In this document: piece by piece, positions 1 through 8,760 of the stretch | How the letters are laid out: every line of letters begins with the position of its first letter | Position numbering within the stretch: position 1 is the stretch's first letter | Origin: Scleroderma bovista | Taxonomy: Eukaryota > Basidiomycota > Agaricomycetes > Boletales > Sclerodermataceae | DNA length: 27,416 nt | NCBI GenBank assembly: GCA_037178675.1 | Contig: JAYMGJ010000684.1 | Span: 1-27,416, forward strand | Direction: 5' to 3' | Position numbers and translations under genes: made by a program | Notes under the pieces: generated by a model | The model's database searches: none | What the model saw: only the letters and a program-made list of their open reading frames with translations | Told to the model about the DNA's origin: nothing

Positions 1-382
1 ATCTGATTTTGATGTATTGCTGCAGTAGTTCAGCCAACTGGGTGAATTAATCCTTTAGAATAACATAAGCATCTTAAGTTCCAACATATAGTGGCTTCAT
101 TTACCACTTGAGTCAAATTGAGTCAAATACAGGGCTGCAGGGGAAGGGTATCTAATCACTTGGTTGTATTGGCACCCTGTATTGAAATTATTTCGCCCGC
201 TATTGATTTCCGAGTGCCCACTTCCCCCACAGTAGGAAAAGTGGTTTGTTTGCACATATTTGCCACGTTTTCACTGATTTTTCGTACTTCTCCCATGTCA
301 AACGTCAATTACAGCACAGCCATGTGGGCAAGGCATCCAAATCAGGCATCCCACATGGCTCAACCGCTCGATGCGACACTGG
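1..382. other. Unassigned sequence, no gene seen
   Basis: No recognisable gene, RNA or transposon domain was found here. Short open frames exist on both strands but none resembles a known family. The stretch lies downstream of the truncated 3' end of gypsy element A, so it may be flanking DNA or an unrecognised repeat. Confidence 0.4.
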
Positions 383-425
383 CGAATTACTTGAATTACT
401 TGAACTACTTGAACTACTTGAAACT
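383..425. repeat. 9-bp microsatellite, about 4.6 copies
   Basis: The unit is GAATTACTT or GAACTACTT repeated head to tail, differing only at one T/C position. It sits just beyond the copia fragment that ends element A. Any open frame across it gives a simple Leu/Asn/Tyr or Ser-rich peptide and is probably meaningless. Confidence 0.85.
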
Positions 426-443
426 CGCGGCGGGTAAGTTTCG

Positions 444-1664
444 TCATCTTTTTTGGTGGCCAGTTCTTCTTTGATTCTGGGGGCTCTGAGTTTGAGAGAG
501 GCAAAGTCCAGGTTCCATGGGAGTGGAGATGGGCCTACAGTCAGCCATACCAAACCTGTCAAGGACATCAAGGCAATACTGCCTTTGGGAGAAGGACTGG
601 ATGTCCTTTACCTTTCGAGGTTCAGGCCAGTCGGAGATGGTTTGGATCTTGTCCAGAGACATAGTCAAATCATCTGGAGAGAGGCGATAGCCAACGTACT
701 CAACCAAGTCTGAGTGGAACTCACACTTCTCTGGTTTGACGAAGAGGCCATGTAACCAGAGTTGGCAGAGGACTTCCTGGACGTGCTGCTGGTGGGACTC
801 CATATCCTCAGAGTAAATAAGGATGTCGTCAAGGTACACGACGATGCAGACATCCAGCATGTCAGCGAAGATGGTGTTGACGAAGTGCTGGAAGGCTGCA
901 GGGGCATTAGTGAGGCCGAAGGGCATTACTAACCACTCATAAGACCCATAGTGCGTGTGGAAGGCGGTCTTCCATTCATTGCCTGGAGCAATCCGGACTA
1001 GATGGTACACATGCTGGAGGTCAATCTTTGAGTAGATCTTAGCACAGCTAGGGGAGTCTAGTAGGTCAGAGATGAGGGGGAGTGGATAGTGATCCTTCTT
1101 GGTGATTTTGTTTAGACCTCGGAAGTCAATGCAGAGGTGGAGCGAGCCATCCTTCTTCTTTACGAAGAGGACCGGAGCAGTGTGGGAGGAGGTGGTAGGA
1201 CGGATGAAACCTGTATTAAGATTCTCGTTGATGAATGTCCGGATAGCAGAGAGCTCAACCGGAGACAGTGAGTAGAGAGTTCCCAAAGGTGGAGAGGTAC
1301 CTTCTTCAAGGTCGATCTTCAGATCGTACTCACAATGCGGGGGAAGTTCAGAGGCCTTTGCCTTACTGAACACGACCACATAATCGCAATACTCCGGAGG
1401 AACGATGTCCAAGTCTGGCAGAGTAGAGGCGGAGGAAGAACGAGCCTTTGCTGAGTCAGAGGGACACAGCTGAAGTTGGTATTTGGTGGATCCCTCTAAC
1501 TTGCACACATGCATGAATGCGGCTGCATTAATCAGAGAGATGTGCGGAGGGGTGCAAACCAGAGTGTTGACAGATGGCACGAGGCTGGGGTCAGATTGGC
1601 CAGAGAGGCCGGAGACAGGGTTACCGGACAGAACCGGAGAGGGAGTCAATGGGGGTGTGGGCAA
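444..1664 (-). pseudogene. pol: Gypsy reverse transcriptase fused to copia RT tail
   Basis: This is a 406-residue open frame. Residues 1-100 are a protease-RT linker. Residues 110-357 are a gypsy RT palm: the first catalytic Asp is in YSKIDL (about D215) and the YLDD box is at 277-280, both intact, followed by the WPEPRKVKDIQSF block where gypsy RNase H connection normally begins. From residue 359 the protein changes to SQRQYCLDVLDRFGM and STPMEPGL, which are hallmarks of the copia RT/RNase H connection, and it ends about 48 residues later. No RNase H or integrase follows. The upstream protease is in the same frame, separated by one TGA at 1680-1682. The ORF uses a non-ATG first codon, so it is part of a longer polyprotein, not an independent gene. 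Confidence 0.85.
473..590 (-). mobile_element. Copia RT fragment joined to gypsy RT
   Basis: About 118 bp matches the plus-strand copia element near 11707-11822, from the QRQYCLD(V/I)LDRFGMA block to the shared nucleotides coding SPQN. Homology starts abruptly after a gypsy VKDIQSF block and ends abruptly near 473. Around the junction the gypsy side (tccttc) and the copia side (ctcttcc) share a few bases, which fits template switching or microhomology joining. Confidence 0.8.
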
Positions 1665-1679
1665 ACTTTCTGCAAGTGT

Positions 1680-2051
1680 TCAGAATGTTAAACTGCTCCA
1701 TACCCAGTCAATCAACAGATTGTAGCTGGTGAGCCAGTTATGTCCGAGAACAATTTTGCATTCAGAATCCAGCAGAGTTAGGTAAAAGGTCATGGGGGTG
1801 ACATCACCAGATGTGGGGAACTTCACTGATAGGTCGACGGCTTGGGTAATTACAAAATTTGAGGTACCGTTGAAAAGCCAGAGTACAACTGGGGAAACAG
1901 AGTAAGTGAGGAGAGAGTGTCTGAGAGCATATTTGGTATCTACAAAACAGTGTGTGGAACTGGAGTCCACAAGCGCACGGAGTTCTGGTAAATCATAAGA
2001 CAAAAGGAGAACATGAGGCATAAGAGAATTAGGATCTAAGAAAGTGGACAT
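1680..2051 (-). pseudogene. Gypsy aspartic protease of element A
   Basis: This is a 123-residue retropepsin-like domain. The active-site motif reads [13 protein letters not shown] where the family usually has DSG(S/T), so the catalytic Gly is replaced by Ser. The flap/C-terminal block [15 protein letters not shown] is intact. The frame ends at a TGA (1680-1682) that is in the same frame as the downstream RT, so protease and RT were once continuous. An active enzyme is unlikely given the altered DSG box and the stop. Confidence 0.8.
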
Positions 2052-2125
2052 GTTGAGGTGAGCCTCCTTGGGTGCACTTCTGGAGTCAACACAGCTTGCC
2101 GGTTGTGCAGAGGGCTGGGAGCTGC

Positions 2126-3006
2126 TTACTCTTTTTTTGACTCGGAGTTGGCACCCAAGTTGAAGTCCGTCTTACTGGACTCAGCAGCGATGGCTGCAGT
2201 GCGAGCTTTGGCCTTTTTGGTTTTTTTGGGACAGTTGTCTGCAAAATGACCAGTAGCTCTGCAGAACATGCAGAGGTTGTTGTCTAGTCGCCGCTTTCCC
2301 TCCTCAGCGGTGAGCTTTCCATCCTTACCAAGCATGAGGTCCGAACGTACTTTGTAGTTCGGTGACGAAGTGGACCCAGCTATCCATCCAGTGCAGACGG
2401 TCAGCCAGATTGCTGGAGTTCAGGAGGTCCTGTTTGAACCATTCCAACGTCATACCTTTGAGATAGGACTGAGCAAAGGTTACCACGGCGAGAGCGAGAT
2501 TGTGAAAAACAGCTAGACTAGGGTCTAGCTCCTCCGTGGCATCAACGAACTCATTGTTGTTGTTGTCATTGTCATTGTCGTTATCGCCATCTCTGGGGTC
2601 GGTCATCCAGATCATCTCCAGGTCCGTCCTCAGGGCCAAACCATTGGTAACGGCCGGGGTTGCGACGTTCCAGAGTGGAGTCGCGATGGTACGGGAAGTC
2701 ATTGCCGGGAATGGATCCACGGTGGCCAGGGTCTGCAGAACCACGAAGGCTCTGAGACGCAGCGTCGTGATGCGGAGTCATCAACACTGCCAGACTTCAA
2801 GCTGTGAAGCTCCTAAACTGGCTTACAGAAGCCAGAGGTTGCCTGTGGTTAGACATGGCTTGTTGGGTGGCAGAGAGGTGGAGATCATCCACTGCACCTG
2901 CTTCTTCAGCAAGTGCTGCTGCAGTATGAGCGCGAGAGCACGTAGTCATGGTCATAAGGAAATGGAACTGGATATGCGTATGAGGTTTGGGACAGTGAAC
3001 CCACAC
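2126..3006 (-). pseudogene. gag: Gag of gypsy element A, broken
   Basis: Three pieces are visible. The N-terminal part (3006-2797 and 2787-2581) includes TAAALAEEAGAVDDLHLSA and is split by an in-frame TGA at 2797-2799. The middle part (2744-2325) has an acidic Asp/Asn tract coded by a GTT/ATT microsatellite and the gag block YLKGMTLEWF. The C-terminal part (2335-2126) has a CCHC zinc knuckle, CMFCRATGHFADNC. The middle runs into the knuckle with a frame change and is much shorter than a normal gag, so an internal deletion is likely. Gag packages the element RNA into cytoplasmic particles; this copy cannot make a full protein. Confidence 0.75.
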
Positions 3007-3025
3007 AAGTGTGAGTCTGAAATAC

Positions 3026-3595
3026 TGTCAAGTCCTGGTCTACTCCGGTAGGAGGTCCGGTCAAGTCTGAATGGAAGTGGATGAAGGGGGAGAGCAGATG
3101 GTGGACAAGAGATTAGTCTGGCCGGAGTTGGTGGCTGATTGGATTCAATGACTAAGGACAACGAGCATTGATCCCTTGCATAGGTTCCGGTCAGGCAGAG
3201 GTGGAGATGAAGACAGACGGAAGCAGGAGTAGTGACTATGGTTGATTTCAGACTGAGGTGTACAAGGTAAACTAGAGGGTACTTATACTAAGTAGAAACT
3301 AGGGTCGAGTACATATGGTGACAAGTAAACAACCTAATAGCAGACAAGGGATGACCGGAGTTAGGACTAGGTCAGGTCCGGTGAAAATGCTACAAGGTCT
3401 AGGATATATCGAGTTCACGGGGAACTTACGTCAAGGCAGGGTAGACGGCGAAGTGTAGTAAGAGTGAACGGGGTATAGACCAAGGGTTGTACTTAACGGA
3501 AGGTTATCTGCATGACCGCGACTGGAGTTGAGCTGTAGGGCTGCGATGTGACCGGAGTAACCGGATAAGATCTGGAGTTGGACATGGTCGTAACA
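3026..3595 (-). repeat. LTR-A, 5' LTR of element A
   Basis: On the minus strand the LTR begins TGTTACGACCATGTCC and ends GGACTTGACA, giving TG...CA termini over 570 bp. It is homologous to 20180-20824 and 21193-21831, which are about 70 bp longer because of a small internal tandem repeat (three copies of a ~24-bp unit there, one here). The gag leader follows directly. Confidence 0.85.
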
Positions 3596-4045
3596 TATCC
3601 CTTGCATAGGTTCCAGTCAAGAGAAGGAGACAGAGACAGAGACATACAAGAACAGGAGTAGTGACTTATGTTGATTTCAGACTGAGGTGTACAAGATAAA
3701 CTAAAGGGTACCTATACTAAGTGGAAACTAGGGTCAAATACATATGGCGACAAGTAAACAATCTAGTAGTGGACAAGGGATGACCAGAGTAAGGATTAGA
3801 TCAGGTCCAGTGAAAATGCTACAAGGTATAGAATATATTGAGTTCATAGAGAACTCACATCAAGGCAGGGTAGACAGTGAGGTGTGATAATGAGTGAATA
3901 GAGCATAGTCCAAGGGTTGTACTTAATGGGAGGTTATCTGTGTGACTGTGACTGGAGTAAGTGATGAGTGACCAGAGTTGGGCTAGAGAGCTGTGATGTG
4001 ACTGCAGTGACCAGATAAGACCTGGAGTTTGACATGGTCATAACA
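3596..4045 (-). repeat. Truncated, CpG-depleted LTR-A copy
   Basis: This matches the U3-side part of LTR-A, entering abruptly at the cccttgcatagg block and ending with catggtcataaca. Relative to the neighbouring copy many CG dinucleotides read TG or CA, for example tggtcgtaaca versus tggtcataaca and gaccgcgact versus gactgtgact. It abuts 3595 with no spacer, so it is probably the remains of an older or tandem insertion. Confidence 0.75.
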
Positions 4046-4288
4046 GTGTCCATGCTTGCTATACTCACACTTGGGAACTCTGAAAATGTTGGATACAATC
4101 TGATGCTGATTTACTTCACATCTATCCCCCAACACCTTTTGAATGCCAGGGTTGACACCATTGAAGTCAAGTCCCAGCCATATGATATCATAGATTGGAT
4201 TTTCTTCAACTTTTTGATTGAAGGGAGTTCCTCAGCTTGTTGCTGCATGGACTCTTCAGATTGGAAACTCGCATGATGAAACAGATGC
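4046..4288. other. Unassigned spacer
   Basis: There is one 80-codon open frame on the plus strand (4034-4276) but no recognisable domain, and it starts inside LTR-A. I see no RNA gene or repeat here. Confidence 0.35.
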
Positions 4289-4496
4289 ACACTTGAACTG
4301 ACTTACAGTGTCTGGGGTGTCTGAAATCAGACAGTTCAGATGAATAAGTCCCATCAGCCAGTCAGACCATTTCAGACCATCAAAACAATATGGTGTCTGA
4401 AATCAGACAGCCAGACAGCCAGACAGCCAGACCTTTAGGCTTTCAGACATGTCAGGTGATAAGACCTCTAGCTGGACAGGAAATAAGACATATAAG
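4289..4496 (+). repeat. CAGACA-rich dispersed repeat, copy 1
   Basis: This stretch closely matches 12037-12231 in the same orientation, from tgaactgacttacag to aagacatataag, including a run of CAGACAGC units. Homology stops exactly where the foldback element begins at 4497, while copy 2 continues with a ~75-bp tandem array. This indicates that the foldback element interrupted or truncated this copy. Confidence 0.75.
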
Positions 4497-4510
4497 TGTT
4501 AAATGTAATG

Positions 4511-4583
4511 TGACCAGACAGGGAATTGAACTCTGGACCTTTCAGGTCTATACCAGTTGCTCTAACCACTGAGCTATATGGTC
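4511..4583 (-). tRNA. tRNA-like sequence (degraded), left foldback arm
   Basis: A 73-nt cloverleaf-like sequence is the inverted partner of 5968-6040. The acceptor stem pairs 6 of 7, the D arm GCTC/GAGC is perfect and the T arm pairs 4 of 5. The anticodon stem is poor (ACTGG against CTGAA). The A box (TAGCTCAGTGG) and a B-box-like TTCAATTCC are present. Only three T residues follow, so a pol III terminator is weak. It is probably a tRNA pseudogene or part of the transposon. Confidence 0.5.
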
Positions 4584-5967
4584 AAAGATACATGGTGTTC
4601 AAGCCAAAACTTGCTGGAAGCGCACATAGTGCTGCTGAGCTGCTCAGATAAGGTCCAGACTAGGGTCCAGTGTGAGTAACTGTGATATAGACAGTTGTAG
4701 AGAGGTATACAGCACCTAGAGTCCAGTGTGAGTAACTGAAGAGGAGAAACACTGGTCTCTACAGGATATGTGTGCTTTTGAGTAAACAAATGTAAACAAC
4801 AAGTGAAGGAAACAACTCAAGGGTGCATCTAGTGCTACAATGCAGCTATGAAGCTAAAACAACCTGGTAGTAAGTAGGGTAGACCATGATAGTAAGTAAT
4901 AGACTCATAAGAAGAGGTGGAAATTACCAAAACTAACAAAAAGGGACCTGGAGTAGATAAGATTGGTGGCACAAATACATTTTTAGTGTGGCAACCATGC
5001 TTTAGAGGAGGACCTGAAAAGCAGTAATGTGATATGAGCAAAAAAATTGCAGTAAGGGTTGACTTGGGAAGGAGCATTTTATAATCATTGGATGGATTGG
5101 GGAGGGACATTGCATTATTATTGGATGCCTTTGACAAGACAGAAGAATATGCAGGACACTTTTTTGCAGAAGATGTAGATGAGTAAACTGAAGACTCTTT
5201 GATACCAACTTTCTTTAAGCTGTGAAGTGCAGGTGTCCCATAATCAGAGACTGGGGCAGAGTCTAGTGAGGAATTGAGGATGATTGAGCTATCTATTAAC
5301 ACACCTAACCTACCATATCCTTGTTCACTACATCAGGAAGTTGATGAGAATTTAACAAAACCTTATCTACTATTTTCATGTATATAATGTACCCCCTAAG
5401 ATATCATTTTGATACAATAGTGGATCAGGCCAGTTAATCCAGGACAGCAAAGATAGTATTGGTCAGCTATTTCCATCACAGGTTAACTTGATCAAGTACA
5501 TGGTCTAAGCTACATTTGATATTTTGATGCACAAAGATAGCAAAGTCTAATTATGTTAGTTTTGGTGATTTCCACCTCTTCTTATGAGTGTATTACTTAC
5601 TATCATGGTCTACCTTATTTACTACCAAGTTCTTTTAGCTTCATAGCTGCATTGTAGTGCTAGATGCACCCTTGACTTGTTTCCTTCACTTGTTGTTTAC
5701 ATTTGTTTACCCAGAAGCGCACATACCCTGTAGAGTCCAGTGTTTCTCCTCTTCAGTTACTCACACTGGACTCTAGGTGCTGTATACCTCTCTACAACTG
5801 TCTATATCATTAGTTACTCACACTGGACTCTAGTCGGGACCTTATTTGAGCAGCTCAGCAGCACTTTGTTTGCTTCCAGCAAGTTTTGGCCTTAACAGGT
5901 TATGAGCCCTGTGTGCTAAAGTGGTGATGTTCCCGGTTAACCCCCCCCAAGTAAGTCATGTACCCTT

Positions 5968-6040
5968 GACCATATAGCTCAGTGGTTAGAGCACCTGGTA
6001 TAGACCTAGGAGGTCTAGGGTTCAATTCCTTCTCTGGTCA
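5968..6040 (+). tRNA. tRNA-like sequence, right foldback arm
   Basis: It folds as a 73-nt tRNA. The acceptor pairs 6 of 7 (GACCATA with TCTGGTC), D stem GCTC/GAGC, anticodon stem CCTGG/CTAGG with one G-U pair, 5-nt variable loop, T stem about 4 of 5, and discriminator A. The A box TAGCTCAGTGG is canonical; the B box GGTTCAATTCC differs from GGTTCGANTCC by the G of a CpG. A TTTT pol III terminator lies at 6047-6050. The anticodon loop TATAGAC has A where U33 is expected, and a UAG anticodon would need a long variable arm (Leu), so I do not assign an amino acid. It is either a mobile tRNA pseudogene or an internal pol III promoter of the element. Confidence 0.55.
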
Positions 6041-6054
6041 CATTACTTTTAACA

Positions 6055-6350
6055 CCAGCTGGAGTTGGGCTAGGTTGCAGACCAGACAAAGGGAGTGGCC
6101 AGACTGAGACCAGAGTAGTGACTAGTGGTAGGTACAGGTTCAACATGGCGGAGTTAGACCACAGATCTGTCTAGAGAAGGACAGGAATTAGCCTTGAGGT
6201 GTTGATGGACATAGTGACTGGAGTTGAGCTGGAGTGCAGCTATGGGGCTGGAGATGGCCAGACTAGATGGAGTTGTGTCTATGCCTAAGGAGAGGTCAAG
6301 CAGCCCAAGGTTAGACTGGAGTTGCAACTGGGAAAGGTATGGATATGATG
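6055..6350 (-). repeat. LTR-B fragment, U3 side
   Basis: This is the reverse complement of the first ~300 bp of LTR-B as seen at 6380 and 26588. Its outer end reads ggatatgatg instead of ggatatgaca, so the terminal CA is mutated. It abuts the foldback element at 6054 and faces the next LTR-B copy across 29 bp (6351-6379), which makes a U3-to-U3 inverted pair. Confidence 0.75.
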
Positions 6351-6379
6351 CCTTGGCAAGGCCTGACTTGTCCAACGTT

Positions 6380-7328
6380 TGTCATATCCATACTTTTCCC
6401 AGTCACAACTCCGGTCTAACCCTGGCCCACCTAACCTCTCCTTAGGCATAGACACAACTCTAGATCTAGTCTGGCCATCTCCAACCCCATAGCTGCACTC
6501 CAGCTCAACTCCAGTCACTACATCCATCTCTACCTCAGGACTAACCCCTGTCTTCCTACAGACAGATCTGCAGTCTAACTCCTCCATGTCAGACCTGTAC
6601 CTACTGTTAGTCACTACTCCGGTTTCAGTCTGGCCACTCCCTTTGTCTTGTCTGCAATGTAGCCCAACTCCGGATGGTACATCCAACTCCAGCTCAGGTC
6701 TGCTCCTGGTCCACTCTGCTCCCTCTGTCAGGTCCACCAATGGCCTTGGACATTTCCATGTCCAACTCCAGACCTTCCTCTGGCTACTCCGCCCTTCCTC
6801 CAGCTGTACACTCCCTCCACTTGTACACTCCCTCCGCTCTTGCACTTCCTCTGGTTCCACTTCCTCTGGTCCTGGACATCGCTCCGGACTTAACATTAGT
6901 TAAGTCCACCTCCAACCCTTACTTGTCCTCTTCCAGCCTAGTTTCCTTTACCTACTTGTCTCTGCATCTGCTCCATCATCCCTATAACACTAGTTCTTCT
7001 GCTCCAGTTTATTTTCCTGTCCCTGCTTTATTTTCTTGTACCTGGTTTATTTTCCTGTCTGCTTCTGCTCCATCCCTTGTCTCGACATTAAGGTGTTTAC
7101 ATGTCACCGTATATACTCACCTTAGTTTCATTACTATGTAAACTACCATACTCCAGCCTAGTAGTCCTTAGGTCAAATCTCAACTAAGATACTCCTCCCT
7201 CTGTACTACCCACTATGCTCTCCTAATCCATCTGTTCACCTGAACTTCTGAACTCTGGCCAACTCTGGCCTCTGTCCTATCTCATCCTCTTGGTTTTATG
7301 TTTGCTTCTAGCAAGTCTCCTACTCGCA
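6380..7328 (+). repeat. LTR-B copy, 3' truncated
   Basis: It starts TGTCATATCC like the complete LTR-B (16329-17560 on minus) and follows it for about 950 bp, ending at ctcctactcgca where the palindromic element begins. The last ~300 bp of the LTR are missing. It contains the core shared with LTR-A (catcccttgtct ... tgtttacatgtcacc) and a TATATA sequence at about 7109-7114. Open frames across it (6586-7141) are low-complexity Pro/Ser/Leu translations of the LTR, not genes. Confidence 0.8.
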
Positions 7329-8012
7329 CACACTGCAAGCATTTCCCAATGTTTTATGACAAAACATTGTAAAAAAATAGAAGAAAGAGATACTCTTTTA
7401 TTTACAATTTTGTTCAACAAAAAAGACAAATATCATACAGCATTATTCTTATCATTTTTGTGTCAAGACATGATTTGAGATCATTTGTTATGTTGGGACT
7501 ATAAAATATTTAACCTTTTTCTTCTGCCTGTTCCTTGCAAAACAAATAAAGAAATGACAATGTAACTTTTTCCACAGTAAGCATTTTCAATTTTCTGCAG
7601 TGCAAAATTAAAATTGAATCAAAAGACACTCTATTCCACAAAAATAAATGTTTAGGGCCAGCCAATCAGCATTCAGGAACAATGATGTTTCTTGAAGCAA
7701 AACTTATTGTTTCTTTTAACATGTTTTCAAGAATCATATAATATCTTATTTTTAATAACACATGCTGAAATACTTGCTATGAGAAAAGTTACATTGTCAT
7801 TTCTTTATTTATTTTGCAAGGAACAGGCAGAAGAAAAAGGTTAAATATTTTATAGTCCCAACATAACAAATGATCTCAAATCATGTCTTGACACAAAAAT
7901 GATAAAAATAATGCTGTATAATATTTGTCTTTTTTTAAAAACAAAATTGTAAATAAAAGAGTATTGCTTTCTTTAATGTTTTGTCATGAAACATTGAGAA
8001 ATGCTTGCAGTG
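7329..8012. mobile_element. Palindromic MITE-like element with CACTG ends
   Basis: The left arm (7329-7570) and right arm (7784-8012) are near-perfect inverted copies around a ~213-bp AT-rich centre. Termini are CACTGCAAGCATTT and its complement. A CA dinucleotide lies next to both ends, which would fit a 2-bp target duplication. CACTG/CACTA termini suggest an EnSpm/CMC-type non-autonomous element. No coding sequence for a transposase is present. Confidence 0.65.
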
Positions 8013-8040
8013 CATCCCAGTGCTGTCCAATGACAACAGC

Positions 8041-8142
8041 AACCCCCAGCCCATCCTCTCTGATGGACAATGACAACCCCCTGCCCATCGTCTCTGATGG
8101 ATGACCACGACCCCCAGCCTGTCCTCTCTGATGGATGACCAC
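8041..8142. repeat. 34-bp tandem repeat, 3 copies
   Basis: Three consecutive 34-bp units (8041, 8075, 8109) share the core tctctgatgga with a few substitutions. The unit length is not a multiple of 3, so it does not look like a protein repeat. The array opens a ~480-bp tract (to about 8500) rich in gatgacaa and ccccagc words that continues in degenerate form. Confidence 0.8.
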
Positions 8143-8760
8143 AAATGATGACAACCCCCATCCCAGCACCCCATCCCAGCATTGTCCAATGATGACAATG
8201 ACTACCCCTACATTGCCTCTAATGGATGAAGACTGACAATAACCACCCCATCCCAGTGTTGTCCAACAACAACAACAACAATGACCCCACCACCACCAGT
8301 GATGACAACAATGCAGGCAACAGCGTCAACAACCATGACAATGATGACCAGCCCCAGCGATGATGACACTCCCTGTGTTCCCCATCCCCAGCATTTGCCA
8401 GCACATTGCCTGAAGATGATGACAGCATTCTCCCAGCCCAGCGTCATCTGGTCACCCTGACGATGCGTGCCCCATGTCCCCCAGCCCCAGCATTGATGAT
8501 GCCCCCCTATTTGTATATAATATATATTTGTTGTACTAGTGTTTTTTTGTTCAGAATTAATATAAATTTATTAGCATGAATATTGAATAAATTAAGTGGC
8601 AAAAGAATACAGATGGATACAGCTAATGGCCTGGCTGGTCTGGCCAATCTTAATAGTCTAATTGGTCTGACTAGTCTGAGTCTCTGAATTGTCTGGCCAG
8701 TCTTACTGATGTGACTTGTCTGGGTGGCCTGACTGGTCTGGTTGGTCTGGATTGTCTAAG
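8143..8760. repeat. Degenerate GATGACAA / TGGTCTG satellite-like tract
   Basis: From 8143 to about 8500 the sequence is a loose mixture of gatgacaatgac, ccccagc and caacaa words. 8500-8600 is AT-rich. 8630-8760 is a loose run of tggtctg/tggcctg words. No gene is supported; the Gly/Val/Ile-rich minus-strand frames here are translations of the repeats. Confidence 0.5.

Larger units (their letters stand above)
444..3595 (-). mobile_element. Gypsy element A, truncated and chimeric (Ty3/gypsy)
   Basis: Reading the minus strand, the order is LTR-A (3026-3595), gag (about 3006-2126), protease (2051-1680) and reverse transcriptase (1664 to about 591), which is Ty3/gypsy order. RNase H, integrase, polypurine tract and 3' LTR are missing. 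Instead the RT frame runs directly into a copia-type segment (about 590-473) and stops at 444. The coding part carries frame changes and two in-frame TGA stops, so the copy is dead. The gag start has a close relative at 20825-21192. Confidence 0.85.
4497..6054. mobile_element. Foldback element with tRNA-like tips
   Basis: The left arm (4497-4937) is an imperfect inverted copy of the right arm (5555-6054). The right arm holds about 60 bp absent on the left (about 5898-5967). The outer ends read TGTTAAA...TTTTAACA, so the unit has TG...CA termini like an LTR. Each arm carries, close to its outer tip, a tRNA-like sequence pointing outward. The ~617-bp centre (4938-5554) has only an unrecognised minus-strand open frame that begins in the left arm (5302-4835). 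No transposase, RT or clear target duplication is seen. It may be a non-autonomous foldback transposon, or a head-to-head pair of an unknown LTR. Confidence 0.7.

Noticed and set aside
4511..4583. Functional tRNA gene
   Set aside because: The anticodon stem is poorly paired, the terminator is weak and it sits in a repeat arm, so it is listed only as tRNA-like.
6285..6896. 203-codon minus-strand frame
   Set aside because: It crosses two oppositely oriented LTR-B copies and is antisense to the second; it has no coding features.
6586..7141. Pro/Ser/Leu-rich open frames on the plus strand
   Set aside because: They lie wholly within LTR-B and recur in other LTR-B copies with frame-breaking differences.
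7320..7328. ctcctactcgca as the true 3' end of LTR-B
   Set aside because: The solo copy at 16329-17560 with a perfect target duplication shows the LTR continues about 300 bp further, so the 6380 copy is truncated here.
8041..8142. CRISPR-like regular repeats
   Set aside because: The 34-bp units are directly adjacent with no spacers, in a eukaryotic context.
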